A DNA stretch of 64,000 nt from Eopsaltria australis (lineage: Eukaryota > Chordata > Aves > Passeriformes > Petroicidae): positions 372,001 through 436,000 of the forward strand of contig JAVTVJ010000348.1 of the NCBI GenBank assembly GCA_034509425.1. The letters run 5' to 3'. Position 1 is the stretch's first letter, and each line of letters begins with the position of its first letter. Position numbers and translations under genes: made by a program. The notes beneath the pieces were generated by a model. That model ran no database searches. It was not told the DNA's origin and saw only the letters and a list, made by a program, of their open reading frames with translations. This document shows positions 1-12,468 of the stretch, piece by piece.

Positions 1-984
1 AGCTTATAATGGCAAGGAGCTGCAGGAGGGCAGAACCTCTTCCCCACTCTGTGGGCTGAAAATGAAAGACCTGTCACATCAGAAGAGCCACACCAGGAGC
101 TGAGTAAGGCAGCTCAATCTTCTCCCCGTATAACAACCCATGCAACCAAGGAAAGGTGACAGTTAACAGTAGCAGGCAACTCTCTTCTGAGAGGTACAGA
201 GGCACCAATTTGCTGACCTGATGCACTTTCTGGAGAGGTGCTCTGCTTACCAGGGGCTTGTATCAGGGATTTCACCATGAGACTACCAAGCGCACTACAG
301 TGCACTATTAGCCACTGCTGTTGCTTTTTATTTTACACTTGTCTTCAAGGTATTTTTGAACAGTAATGTACTTTTTCCAAATGTCAGATTACTGTCCTTT
401 GCTAGTTAGGAGTGTCCCCTAACATCTAAGGTGTCAGAATTCATCTGACAAAAGAAATACAATTCAGCAGACAATGTAGGCTATGACGTTTTGAACGTCA
501 GGAGGAACAGCTACAAAAGGCTGCAGTTCCCATTCTTTTACAAGTCAAATGACTTATATTACAAGGCATGATCATCTGTCTTCCACTCCTGAGCTGAAGA
601 CAAAGTATATTTTTCCTCATCCACGCTGCATTTGTGCTCTGTCTTGTATGTAACCTAGTTAGATTTGATTGACATCCACCTTATTGGAGAAAACCCTGCA
701 CTTAGTTTAAATTTGTTGCAGGCCAGGCCAGGTCAACTAGAGATGGTCACAGAGACTTTCCGTCTGAAAAAGTCACAGGTCAAAACTGGATTTTAAACTA
801 TTATTTTAAAAAAGTTGATGAAAATCTTTGATGTTGGGAAGGAAGTGCTGGATGTTGGGTTGTGGCAATGGACAAGATGGTTTATTCTTTGAACAACTAT
901 GGAAAAGCTAAGCACAATTAAAAAAAGATTAAATTATGTTTACTAATATTTCTTTGGTTACAGATTTATCAGCAATAATGTATA
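1..984. other. Unique AT-rich sequence, no gene seen
   Basis: No open frame longer than about 65 codons and no similarity to a family I recognise. The first 250 bases are somewhat richer in G and C than the rest. No splice-bounded exon, RNA gene or repeat could be supported. Confidence 0.5.
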
Positions 985-1507
985 CAATCATAGAGGGACT
1001 TGGGTTGGAAGAGACTTTAAATATAATTTGTTTCCAACCCCTGTGTCATGGGACATATTCAGCTAGACGAGGTTACTCAAAGTGCCATCTGACCTGGCCT
1101 TGAACTCTTCTAGGAATGGGGTATGCATAGCTTCTCCCAACAACCTGTTCCAGTGCCTCTGCATCCTCACAGAGAAGAGTTATATTTAAACTAAATCTAT
1201 CAGCTGAAAATTATTGCACCTCATCCTTTCACTATACTCCCTGATGAAGGATCCCTCCCCACTGTTTTTTTAAGCATCCTTTTAGGTTCTGAAAATATGC
1301 AATAAGGGCCCTGCATAACCTCCTCTTCACCAGGCCAACACTCTCAGCTCTTCTTCAAAGGAGACATATTCCACCCTTTGCTCATGTTCATGGCCCTCCT
1401 CTGGAACTGCTCAAGCAGATCCATGTCTTTTTATGCTGAGGTCCCCATATCTGGGTGCAGCACTCCAAGTGGAGTTTCAGAAGAATGCAGTAGAGAGGGA
1501 GAATCAC
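985..1507 (-). mobile_element. CR1 LINE fragment, 3' end, 5'-truncated
   Basis: Read on the plus strand this is the reverse complement of the CR1 3' region. It opens with the inverted 3' terminus (ATCATAGAGGGACTTGGGTT at about 988) and continues through the landmarks GGTTACTCAAAGTGCCATC, CCTGTTCCAGTGCCTC, CTCCCTGATGAAGGATCCCT and GGCCCTCCTCTGGAACTGCT. The copy is clearly diverged and carries only the 3' untranslated region and the last part of ORF2, so it is non-functional. Its 5' end, on the plus-strand right, coincides with the start of the 8-bp microsatellite, and recognisable CR1 sequence does not resume beyond it. The family assignment is from remembered consensus; the exact subfamily is not determined. 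Confidence 0.9.
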
Positions 1508-1632
1508 CTTCCTTGCTTCCTTGCTTCCTTGCTTCCTTGCTTCCTTGCTTCCTTGCTTCCTTGCTTCCTTGCTTCCTTGCTTCCTTGCTTCCTTGCTTCC
1601 TTGCTTCCTTGCTTCCTTGCTTCCTTGCTTCC
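1508..1632. repeat. (CTTGCTTC)n microsatellite, about 15 units
   Basis: About 125 bases of near-perfect 8-bp repeat TTGCTTCC. It probably grew from the CCTTCCTTG-like text of the adjoining CR1. All six-frame translations across it are repetitive artefacts (LLPCFLAS on one strand, KQGSKEAR on the other) and not proteins. Confidence 0.97.
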
Positions 1633-4600
1633 AAGGCTTCATGATCTTCATCAAGTCTTCAACAAACGAAGAAACCAAACTTCTCATGTTTTCTGATATT
1701 CTATCTTGAAAGGAATTTTTGTCATTATATTATTATTTATAATATTCCCATACTGACTTCTAATATTTCCTGCCTTTGTAGTCTAATCTGAAAAAAAGAA
1801 AAATTCTTTAAAGGCAGAGAAACTTTTTACAAAGTTCATCAAGAAAACTCCAATTAACAGCATAAATCAAGTGAAGGACTGCAAAGTTTGAATTCCATTT
1901 CTATTCTTTAAAATGTATATGAACTCCCATTTAGGTGCTCTCTATAACTTAAGTAGCAGTTTATGGAAGAAACTTTTGTAGTGTTTTACCTCTTTGGAAC
2001 AATATTCCCTTGTTATGGAGAAAAACTTTTTATCTTCAATACATTCCCTATTGTGTTTTTTCATCATAAAAAAGTGCTTGTGATACTGTATATTAAAGGC
2101 ATCTTTTTTTTTTTTTACAGCATGATCCAAAGGAAAGCTAGTTGACTCTTCAATACTAATTTCTATAATAATTTTATGTTGAGCAGCTTCTTGTAGCAAA
2201 CAACCTACAAAGTATGGGAAACAGAAGTTGACAGATTCATGTCATAATGCTAAATCAAAGTACAAGGAAATGGCATGGTACGCAGTTAAGATATTTATAC
2301 TGAAAAAAGCCAACAACAAACCAAACCATAATATAATACAAAATATTTCAGTAGAGCAAAAAATATCTTTCCAATTTTCAGGCAGGCAATGGTTGTTGCA
2401 ACTGCAGTATGTTTATTGATGCATATGCATATGATTGATATCCATGTCAGAAGAGCTGTTCTTATAATAGATTCACATAATATGTTTTCTTTTAAGAGCT
2501 GAAATCAACAAAACAAATAAAAAATACATTTCTAATGACATGTGGAATACAGACACTTCTACATTCATTCCATGCTATAAGCTGGGCTTTCTAGATATTC
2601 CAAAGTGACTCTAAGACAATAAGGATTCAAACCAATATCCCAATGGTCTCTTAAAATGGAGACCTTAATTTCGTATTGCACTAGATTTTGTTGCAGTTCA
2701 CCTTGAAGGAAAAAGGATTATTTGCCTGGGGATTCTTGAAGATGTCAAAATATTAAACATGTCAAATCTTCTCCCTGCACTAAGATTTTTCATAATTGGT
2801 GCAAAGTCAAAGACGTCATTAGTTTTTTCAATACACGAGGGCTCCACCAATATTTCACCGAAATACTTTGTGCTTAAATAATCAATAACCTTTCTCTGAA
2901 ATCAATTGACGTTAATCTATCCTTGTTTGTTAATGAACATGCTAATGTGTAATCATTCATTCAGATATTTTAAGTGTTGCTGTGTAGATAAAGAAGATTA
3001 TTAATCATTGGTAATGAAATCAAATTCTGTAAGAAAATATAATGCCCTCTTAGCAACATCACAAGGAAACAAAGATTTCACTTCTGTAATTTTTCTTTTA
3101 GCTTCAAAAAGTGGTAATGGGGTCAAAATTGCATTGGACTCTAAGTCATGATTCTGCAAACATGTTCAGATATAGAATAAATCATCATTGAGGTACATGG
3201 CAAAATTTTTTTTCATTTTTAATGAATCAGAATGAATAAGGTTTGTTTTAATGATCAAATCCTGAGAGTTTTACCTAATAAGACCCCATATCTTATAAAT
3301 GTTACAACTAAGGAATTAAAAAATAAATGCATGAATAAATAAATGAGCTGCATAAAAACCCCAGTGTCCCTATACAAGCAAAATATCACTCTAAATATCT
3401 AGGAAAAAATATTCTCATCAAATAAATTGTGGAACTCTAATGCAAATTTTGTCAGAGTACTCTGTATGCAAAATGACTACAGAATATGCAGCACAATTTC
3501 CTGATGTAGATAGGATATCTGCAATGCAGATCAGAGGAAGGAAATTCTGCCTACGTTTACTATATATATATATATGTTGATGTATGTTTATGTATTACTT
3601 ACATGACTCCTTGCAAAGAGAGCATCTTCCACACAAATACAGTATTTTTTATGTTATCCACACCTCTAAAAATAAATAGTGTGATCACTTTGGCACATGT
3701 TCACTGCTATAATCTCTGCTAATAGATTCTATTCTTAGGTATTGAAGGCAGGGAATATAGAGACAACGTGTATTCTTCTATAAAGCTTATTTGTTGAGGA
3801 GAGGCACAGTCTCTCACAGCTTCCCTTCTTCACCAGCTATTTTGGTGATAGCTAATGCTCCCTCTGTCTATCTATCCATTTAACTAGCTGCTATAGGTCT
3901 CATATACTCAAGGGTAGTATATTTAAAATTGTTATTCACTTGACTAACCACAAGGTTTCAAAGCTAAGATGCCAGGCAGCTATTTAAGTTTCTTGAGTAT
4001 AACTATGCAAAGTTAATGGTGTCAAGTAGTAGAGTAGGTTTCAGGATGAGTCTAAGTCTAAACCTGGTTTAGATTCAATTTCAATAGTTTTCATTAGAAT
4101 GATGGCCAGAAAACCACCCACTCACCCCCCTCCCCCCCAAAAAAAACCCCCAAAGTAAAATCCAACAAAAACAAAGCCCATTTCATAAGCTTATCTTTTT
4201 CCCTCCAGATTTTCTATTTTCTTACGGAAAATTAAGAAATGCATGGTTCTTTCTGAAAAGTTAGAACCACTCAGAAAAGAGAAAAAGCAACTTTTAATTT
4301 AGTTGGCATCCAAAGTAAAAGCTATAACAGAGGGCAAGCACTCTTTCAAGTTTGCTGTGTCAGGCTGCATTTTTTCTCATCCTCAAACTGGAGACTGAAT
4401 GCAGTGGCATCCTGAAGATGCCTCCTTTCGGAGGAAAAGGAGTCCAAGTATCTTAATTTCTATATTTTGTCTCTGGATAAAGAAGCAGATCCCAGGGATT
4501 TTTGCTGAGTTTGGACGTCCTGGAAATCAGAAAAAACAGCTATTTCTCATAGATGCCACTCTCCAGATATTATGCTTCAATGATGTACCTCCTGTTTTCA

Positions 4601-5895
4601 TTTAAAAATCTGCCTCAGTCAAATCCCTCTGTGCTCTTTGACCCTTAGACTTCCTGTAAGCAGCCCCTGCTATGTCAGCTACTTGAAAACTTTCTCACTC
4701 TTATATTAAAAGGCACTTAAACTATAAACTTTGTATTAGCACCTTTCTCTTGCTGTTACAACTTTCTGATCCACTGGTGCTATTATTATGACATGGCTAA
4801 GTAAAGGGAGCTCTTGCAAGAAAAACAGAGATAATTAAATTCGAATTTTTATTTGGTAATGTTCTGTATTTTATAATTTCTCCATTTCTCCTATTCTCCG
4901 TCATGTCCTTAAAGTCCTTTCATTTCTCCCTTGCACAAGATTCCTTTCTATTTTTCATTTAACAGAAAAAATACTGGGTTCAAAACTTCAAGTTTATTGA
5001 TTACGTATCTGTTTATTTCATTCTGAAATATTTACAGGCCAGATTTACATTTTCTTTTTCTTCAATGATGCATGTCTACTCACTCAGCAATTTTTACTGG
5101 ATTAATAGTAATAGAACACCCTTGACAACTCTACTTTCAGAGAGATTTAACTAAAATTACCAACAGATTCTAAAGTTATTATGAGATATTTACAAATATA
5201 CAGATGAAGAAACAATTTGGCTGCATGCATTGCATTTCTTCAAGAAACTAGGCTGAAAATGCTGCATTAAAACAGTTTGATACTGCAGATGGTTTACAAA
5301 CCTTTTCTCCAAACCCCATTCATGGAGTCCTCTGGTGAAAACCTTACTGAAAAAAGTAGACCAGAGCAACAATGAAATGTAAAATTTATATACCCATACT
5401 GATCTATGAGTTCCTATCCCAGCTTTAGAGGCATGCCTAGGCCACTTATTACTGAGAGCACTAAAACTCTCCAGATAGGGAAAAATGGACCAAAATATCT
5501 GCTCCATGTTTCTTGAGAACTCTGTTTTATACTCTTAATTTATCCTGAGTTATTAATGAAGGGTAACTTACCAATGGTCTCTTCAGATTAAAGAAAATAT
5601 TAAGCTCTATGAAGGGAAGTAGAGCACATGGTGGAAAATATGTTAGTTTGAAAATTTATGTACAGTTGGTTGGTGAGATCAGCAGCCGAAAATTCTAATT
5701 GGGCATTGGTGTATCTATACTAGGAAATGAAACAATCCCAGATACTGGTTCCAAGTAATGGAAATCTGTTGTTTTGAAGTTATCAAAATTGTCCATGGCA
5801 TGACTGTGTTCCATTCTGACTTACATTTTTGCAAAAAATTCGTGATTGTGTTTGGGGAGTCAGGACAGGCCTTTTTAGTACAAACTACTGCAATA
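1633..5895. other. Unique AT-rich sequence, no gene seen
   Basis: No coding region is recognised; the longest open frame is about 105 codons (minus strand, 5190-5507) and matches nothing I know. A short (TA)8 run lies at 3560-3575, followed by a TGTATG/TTTATG stretch. A C-run followed by an A-run is at about 4125-4150. The part around 2700-3060 is dense in ATTA/TAAT and contains ACGTCA at 2813-2818 and GACGTTA at about 2907. That could be a conserved regulatory element, but cross-species alignment would be needed to say so. Confidence 0.45.
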
Positions 5896-6154
5896 GAACA
5901 AGGGAGTTTGGTTTTAAACTAGAAAAGGGCAGATTTAGATAGGTAAGAAATTTTTTGTACAATGAGGGGGACAAAACAATGGAATAGGTGTCCCAGAGAG
6001 GTGGTGGATGCCCCGTCCATGGAAACACTTAAGATCAGGTTGGATGGGGCTCTGAACAACGTTGTCTGGTTGGAGATGTCCCTGCTCACTGCAGGGGGGT
6101 CAGACTAGATGACTTTTAAAGGTCACTTCCAACCCAAACTACTCTGTGAGTGAA
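5896..6154 (+). mobile_element. CR1 LINE 3' end
   Basis: Diverged plus-strand CR1 tail of about 260 bases. Landmarks in order are GGTTTTAAACTAGAAAAGGGC, TTAGATAGGTAAGAAATTTT, GTCCCAGAGAGGTGGTGGATG, GAAACACTTAAGATCAGGTT, and the terminal TCAGACTAGATGACTTTTAAAGG followed by TTCCAACCCAAACTACTCTG. Only the 3' untranslated segment is present, so it is a dead 5'-truncated copy, the usual fate of CR1. The left boundary is approximate. Confidence 0.92.
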
Positions 6155-8439
6155 TGTTTCTTTAAAAGTAACTGTCAAAACAGAAATGAAGTATTCTTTC
6201 AAAGAATGCAAGAAGTGCAAATTGATTGTTACTGGATATGAGTTACATAGCCATTATATGTCTGGATATGCATTACAACCCCTCCCCAGTGGATTAAAAT
6301 AGACCAATCTTGAAATATTCAATGACTGAAGGATCCCAACACTGGAAAACCTGCTGAAAGGAGAAATCATTATGGGGTCTCTGTTTGACAAAATTGTGTA
6401 AAAAGAAAGGGGCAATACTTACGAAATTAAAATGGCAGTAGCTTTGGGAAATTATTACTGACCTTTGGATGAGCCAATATCGCCTCTGCAAGTCTCTTCT
6501 AATGGAAACCTTTGGAGTGAAGGATGTTTGCTTTAACTATATTTTTTATCCTCTTAAGAGAGTGAAATGATGATTTAAGAAGAGGGGGTGCAATATAAAG
6601 ATGATACTCAATATTACACCTTCCCAGAGGTGTTACTCTTAGAAATAAAAGCCTCAAAAAAATCATTAGCAACACGTTTGCAGCCACTTTGTTTAAAGAA
6701 AAAGAGAATTTAATAGTATAGACATGGGTCATTTCGTTCTGTAGCTATCTATGTATGGATCAGGATACTATTTTGATCTCTGAGACTCTATGGGCTCATA
6801 AGAGAATCCTATGACGGTCTTTTACTCACCATCATTCTTCCCCAGTTCAGAACAGCAGAAAAAAAGACTTTGAATAAACAGTAGGAAGCAGCAATTATGA
6901 TTTCTTGAGTCATCATGTATCTCTTTTCATTCAAAATAGCTCAAATCTTACTGCTTTGATTGATACTGTAAATCTGCTACATCTAAGAATTAAAAATGAG
7001 GGGGGTGAGCATGTATACTTGTAAGGTTTTTAAAGATTTAAAGGTGTATTGATGCCTATTCCAGAAACAAATTTTCAGTATAACAACAATATTCAGATGC
7101 ACCAATGACTCACAAATTATATATACTCGAGTTTTTTTCTAGATTTTGATAGATTTGGCTCCAGCACTCCCTTTTAACAAATGAAAAATGACCTTCCTAG
7201 TACAGAAAGTCTCATAGACCTACATATCATACTAAAAACAGAACATAAATTATATACTAGCCCTCCATAATAGAGCTGATTTTATGTGTGAAACACTAAA
7301 GGAAATCAGTAATATATTACTGAATTAGAACACCCAAACAAACAAAAACAAAGCAAAAGCAAAACCAAAATACCTAACAGAATGAAGGGCATTGAGTCAA
7401 TAATTTGTAGTCTTTCTTTAAAGATAAAATGAAGTTATTTTGGCTTTGAAATTGAATATGCTGCAGTTTCTAACTGTGAGTCAAGGAAACAAAAAATGTT
7501 ACAAAAAAGAAGGTGTTTTTCAGTGACAGATCAGTACAATAAATTTTAAGTGGATGATATAAAGTTAAAGAAAATTAAAAATGTTAAGCATTACATTTGC
7601 CATCTATGTTGTTAAGGAAAAGTAACTTCCAAATTCATAAAGAATATGTGTTTGTCTACTAGATTTATCCTACTATGTTTGAACCCAGTACCTAATCACA
7701 GTAGAAGAAAAAAAGGGGTAAAAATCTACAAAATATTGTCCCTTTCTAGAAGCTGAATGAAAACTGGTGCCAAAAAGAGACATTACTCTAATACTTCTAT
7801 GTGGGAACAGCTAAATTGCGAGGTCATTTGTAACCCTCATTCATTTGGCTGTTGATATGTAGGCAGCCAGGATATATTTCCAGGTAATTGGAAAGTAGCT
7901 TTACATCAAGGATATGGCACTTTCTTGACAAGCTATGCAGAGAAAGACAGAGAGTAGGAAAACAGCTGGGGGTGGCACTGAAATTGCTGGATGTGTGGTA
8001 GTAACCAGTGGTTACTAGGGCCTGTTTAGGGACCAAAGATGGTATGTTTTTCACAAAGGGTGGGAAGACTGGTCTAATAACAACGACATTGCACAGTGTC
8101 TTTGGTACTTAAGAATGTCTGTAGAAAAAAAGGCTTCATTAGTTCTGCTGCTTTGGGAGCTATTTGTGCTTGATATTGATATGAACAGGGCTCAGTTAAT
8201 AAACTGAACTACAGGTGTGCAAAATCAGTTAGTTTTATGGCCATCTGGTTTCAGAAATCCAGACTGTGAGCACCATGACTCCTTCTTAGGGATTTGGGTG
8301 AGTTACTACTCCCACTCTTAAAGCTGGATGCTTGTAATTAAAACAAATACTGTTGAAAAGTACATTGCAATTGCTTTATCCAATAAAAGGAATTTATAGA
8401 AAATACATATAAACCAAAAAACAACAAAATTGACTGGCT
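6155..8439. other. Unique AT-rich sequence, no gene seen
   Basis: No open frame above about 77 codons and no family match. It ends where similarity to the CR1 endonuclease region begins. A small inverted repeat TCAGTT-AATA-AACTGA lies near 8193-8208 and is too short to interpret. Confidence 0.45.
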
Positions 8440-9343
8440 GGGCCTAAACAAGTGGAGTTAGAGACATGGGCACACCTGCAGGGCTACAATCTTACTGGCA
8501 TCACTGAGACATAGCAGGACATCTCCTATGTCTGGAGTGTTAAACAGAAGGATACAGACTCTAGAAAGGTGAAGCAGGGAAGATGAGGAAGAATTGTATC
8601 TCTCTATGTCAATGACCAGATGGAGTTCATGGAGCTCTGCTGAGGGTGAGTGAGGAGCTGAACCAGAGCTAATGTGTTACAATTAAAGGGAGGGCAGGGA
8701 CATGTGACATAATAGTGGGGGTCTTCTATAGGCTGCCCAATCAGAAACACTGAGTGTATGTGCTATAGAGCGATAGGAGCAATCTCACATTCATAAGCCC
8801 TGACTTCATGTGGGATTTCAACCACAACAGTATTTGTTGAAGGAAGAACACAGCACAACACAAGTGATACAGCAGGTTTCTGGAATGCATGGATGACAAC
8901 TTCCTTCCAAGTGATAGAGAAGCCCATGAGAAGAGGTGTTATGCTGGAGTTTATCCTCAGCAATCAGGAGGGATTTATGGGTAATGTAAAGCTTAAGGAC
9001 AGCTTTGGCTGAAGTGACAACAAAATGATGATATTCAAGATTCTTAAGGCAGAAAGAAGTCACAGAAAGCTCACTGTCCTGGACTTCAGAAAAGCAGACT
9101 TTGGCCTCTTCACGAGTCTCCTTGGTAGAGTTCCATGGAATAAAGCCCTGGAGGGAAGAGAGGCTCAAGAAAACCAGTTGATATTCAAGAGTCACCTCCT
9201 CCAACCTCAGAAATTATGCATTCTGGCAAAGAGGAAGGCAGGCAAAAATACCAGGAAGCCTGCATATATGAACAAGGATCTCCTGGAAAAATACAAAGAA
9301 AGAGGGAGCCTACACAGAACGGAAGCAGGGACAGGTAATCTGG
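8440..9343 (+). mobile_element. CR1 LINE, ORF2 endonuclease part (left half of split copy)
   Basis: Plus-strand CR1 sequence from the endonuclease region of ORF2. Landmarks are CTTACTGGCATCACTGAGAC (about 8491), TATGTCAATGACCAGATGGAG (about 8606), AGGGAGGGCAGGGACATGTGAC (about 8688) and GCAATGGATGA-like text at 8884. The DFNH triplet block typical of apurinic endonuclease-type LINE domains is readable at 8814-8825. A 112-codon open stretch at 9025-9363 reads as the CR1 linker, including DFRKADFGLF and KALEGREAQE, and its last codons run into the inserted LTR. Stops and frameshifts break the rest, so there is no functional enzyme. The copy is interrupted at 9343 by the LTR at 9344-10143 and resumes after it. 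Confidence 0.92.
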
Positions 9344-10143
9344 TGTTAAAATATGACTACTGAGAGATGTCTCTATCTGAATTAAGTGGCAGATGAGACC
9401 ATATACCAAAGTCAACAGTATAGATTTTATTTAAAAGTAAAATGTGAGGTAGAGAGAAAGAAATAGAAAAGGAGGGGGGGGGCAGGGTGGGGAGGGGGGC
9501 ACGGGGGAGGGAGAAAGAGAGAAAGATTGAACAGAAGATAGCCACCAACCATGGATCCAATGGTGTACTGTTAGTCCTTTTTCACCCTGGGCTTCTTGGT
9601 GCTGGGGGTCCCAAGGTCATTCAAAACTTTTCACTATTTGTATATTTTTGCACAAAAAGGAATTAATGCTTATTGACTACACAGTTCTCTTATTCTATTA
9701 GCTAAGTGATTCCCTCACTTCTAATGTTAATTAGTCCTTTTGAGTCTGTGGTTTTCTGAGTTGGTGGGCTTCAATCTCCCCCTGACATTATCAGCTTTTA
9801 CCTAAAATTTCAGCACAGTTGTTGGGTTGGTTTACCTTGAGGATTCTTTATGTTCATGATCAGTGATACATTCTTCTCTCCCAGCTTTGTTTACCTCTCC
9901 ACAGGCTTGAGATAACACTTGGACAGTAGTACCACCTTTATCTTATCACAGTGGCTCAATTTACAGTCCAAGTTTCAGGTATCCTTAGAGGCATATTCCA
10001 CAGAGTCGAGGGCTTCACTGGTCACAGATGAGCTGTTGCTTCTTTACACAGTTTTCCACAGTGGGAGTTCTTCACTGGTAACAATGTTTGAGACAGTCAA
10101 CTGTGATTTGAGACAGAAAACTCTGATCTTTTAAGTCCTTACA
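9344..10143 (-). mobile_element. Solo LTR nested in CR1 (ERV, 800 bp)
   Basis: The insertion runs from TGTTAAAATATGAC to CTTACA, giving TG...CA ends. It is flanked by TCTGG at 9339-9343 and CCTGG at 10144-10148, a 5-bp duplication with one mismatch. The surrounding CR1 reads continuously once it is removed (...ACAGGTAA then CCTGGGAGGAA...). Orientation is minus: AATAAA on the minus strand is at 9431-9426, preceded in element direction by a long pyrimidine tract (purine-rich 9440-9530 on plus, with a G-rich run near 9472-9510). It is related to the plus-strand LTR at 42218-43079; both share the end text TATGGTCTC, CTTAATTCAG and TTAACA. A 5-bp duplication is usual for ERVL-type elements, but the class is not proven. 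No internal viral genes remain. Confidence 0.88.
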
Positions 10144-11980
10144 CCTGGGAGGAACGGAGAGAGATTGTCTGAACAGCCTGGGATCAGGTAAACCCTGGTA
10201 GAATCAAACCTTGTCAGAGATATTAAGGTCAATAACAAAAGTGTCAATAGGTAAACTGGTGATAAAAGGAAGACTAGGGAAAATGGGAGATCACTCTGGA
10301 AAGAAATGGGAAACCTGTTTACCTGTGACATGGAGAAGGCAGAGTGACTTTTTCATAATCAAGTGCTGCAACCACACCACTCAAGTTGAAGAAGACAAGC
10401 ACTGGGAGAATGAAGAACTGCATATTGTGGGAAAAGATCATGTTTGAGACCGTTGAAGGAACCTGCAGGTTCACAATTCCATGTGTCCCGGTCATATACA
10501 CCCACAGATCCTGAGGGTGAAAGAGGTGGATGAGTCACTATGCATCATATTTGAGACATTTGGCATTCTGGTGAATTTTCCACTGACTGGAAAAGAGGAA
10601 ATATAGCCCCCATTTTTAAAATGGGGAAAAAAGGGAGACATGGGGAACTACAGGTCAATGAGTCTCATCTCTGTGCCTGGCATGATCATGGAGCAGATCC
10701 TTCTGAAAAGTATGCTAAGGCATATAGAAAACAAGGTGGCGGTTGGTTACACTCAGAATGGCTTCACTGAAGGGAAATTTTACCTGAAAAACATGTTGGC
10801 CTTCTGTGATGGAGTAACAGCAGTGGTGGATGAGGGAAGAGTGACTGACATCGTCTACCCGGACTCGAGCAAAGCATTTGATACTGTCCCACATGACATC
10901 CTTGTTTCTAGATTAGAGAGACATGAATTTGACAAATGGGCAATTTGGTAGACAAGGAGTTGTCTGGATATTTCACTCAAAGAATTGTGGTCAAACTGGA
11001 AAGCAGTGACAAGGGGAATTCCTCAAGGGTCATTATTGGGACTCCCACTTTTAAAGATCTTTGTTGGTGACATGGGCAGCGGTATCAAGTGCACCCTGTG
11101 CAAATTTTCCAACATCATCAAGCTGGGTGATGCAGTCGATGCACTGGAGGGAAGGGATGTCAACCAGATGGACCTTGACAGGCTTGAGAGGTAGGCCTGT
11201 GCAACCCTCAAGAAGTTCAACAAATTCAAGTGTAGGATCCTGCACATGGGTTTGGGCAATCCCAAACACAAATACAGGTAGGGAAGAGAATAGAAGAGAA
11301 GGGCTCTGAGAACAGGGTCTTGGGTGTGTTGGTAGATGAGAAGCTTGGCATGACCTGGCAGTGTATTTTCACAGCCCAGAAAGCCAACCATATCTTGGGC
11401 TGCACCTGAAGATGAGTGGCCATGAGGTGATTCCCCTGCTCTACTCTACTCTCTGGAGGCCCCACCTGGAGTGTTGCATCCAGCTCTGGAGTGCCAAGCT
11501 CAGCAAAGACAGGGACCTGTTGGAGCAGATCCAGAGTAGGGTCACCAAGCTGGTGAGACAGCTGGAGCGCCTCTTCTATTGAAGACAGGTTGAACAAGTT
11601 GGGACTGTTCAGCCTGGAGAAAAGAGAGATCCTTGAAGAACCTTATAGCAGCTTTCCAGTATCTAATGGGGACCTTACAAGAGAGCTGGAGAGGGACATT
11701 TTACAAGGTCGTGTAATTAAAAGAAATTAAATTAAAAGAAATCTAATTAAAAGAAAGCATGTTTAGATTAGATATAAGGGAGAAATTTTTTACTGTGAGG
11801 GTGGTGAGACACTGGAAGGTTGCCCAGAGAAAACCCCCTGCCTGGAAGTGTTTCAAGCTTTGTTTGATGGGTGTTTGAATATCCTGATCCAGTGGAAGGT
11901 GTCCCTATCCATGGTGGAAGGATTGGAATGAGATGATCTTTGAGGTCCATTTCAATCCAAACCATTCTATGCTTCTAGGT
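10144..11980 (+). mobile_element. CR1 LINE, ORF2 reverse transcriptase to 3' end (right half)
   Basis: This continues the CR1 copy after the nested LTR. The linker is weak, with TGACATGGAGAAGGCAGAGTGA at 10327. Readable RT blocks follow: NYRSMSLISVPG from about 10649, DSSKAFDTVPHDIL from about 10861, and GIPQGSLLG from about 11012. The block that should carry the two catalytic aspartates (F-A-D-D-T-K-L) reads F-S-N-I-I-K-L near 11104-11124, so both aspartates are lost. A stop at 10949-10951 and frame changes break the ORF. The 3' untranslated tail follows (GTGAGGGTGGTGAGACACTGG at 11797; GATGATCTTTGAGGTCCATTT at 11933; terminus ACCATTCTATGC). With the left half it forms about 2.7 kb of a CR1 that lacks only its far 5' end. 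It is inactive. Confidence 0.94.
11714..11757. repeat. 15-bp tandem repeat inside CR1 3' UTR
   Basis: Three adjacent copies of TAATTAAAAGAAATT-type units start at 11714, 11729 and 11744. They sit just before the GTTTAGATTAGATATAAGG segment of the CR1 tail, where the family normally has no such repeat, so this is a local expansion in this copy. Confidence 0.85.
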
Positions 11981-12468
11981 TTAGCATTGTCTCTATAAAC
12001 TGCTGAAAACTGACTTTCATACCCTGGATTGAGAGTATACCATGTTAACAATGATCCTTTAAGGATTTCTCACAAAATGGGTGATCTTTGTTTTTAAATA
12101 CAGCATATACATAATATGAAAGCTTCCAAGTTGCTTCTTAAATTATTCTGTGTCTATCATAATAATATGAATCAAATAAAATTGAATATGAATTTTTAAA
12201 CAAGGGATTTTTATCTGTTATTTAGTTTTTCCACATATACACAACTCACCTTGTTGAAAGCACAGGAACTGTGTTTACTGTCTCTGTATATAAAGTCAGT
12301 TTCATATGAATAATCATCTTTTCTAACACTCATTTGATTAATGAACTCTGTTCAGGCATTAGGAACCTACACCACGTACGATCACTCAGGATCAGAGCCC
12401 AGTATTTCTCTGCCAGTGTAATCTACTATTCTACTTAAGATATATAGGAAATATTAATGGATACAGGC
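11981..12468. other. Unique AT-rich spacer between CR1 and LTR
   Basis: Nothing recognisable. Sequence composition switches sharply to GC-rich a little after 12469. The last five bases, CAGGC, are the proposed left target duplication of the next element. Confidence 0.45.

Noticed and set aside
1378..1709. Overlapping open frames of 62-99 codons on both strands
   Set aside because: They arise from the 8-bp repeat and adjoining CR1; the repetitive peptides appear in several frames at once.
8763..9415. Several minus-strand open frames of 66-128 codons
   Set aside because: They are antisense to the CR1 endonuclease region and the linker and have no support.
10985..11597. Minus-strand open frames of 72-123 codons
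   Set aside because: Antisense shadows of the CR1 reverse transcriptase and 3' tail.
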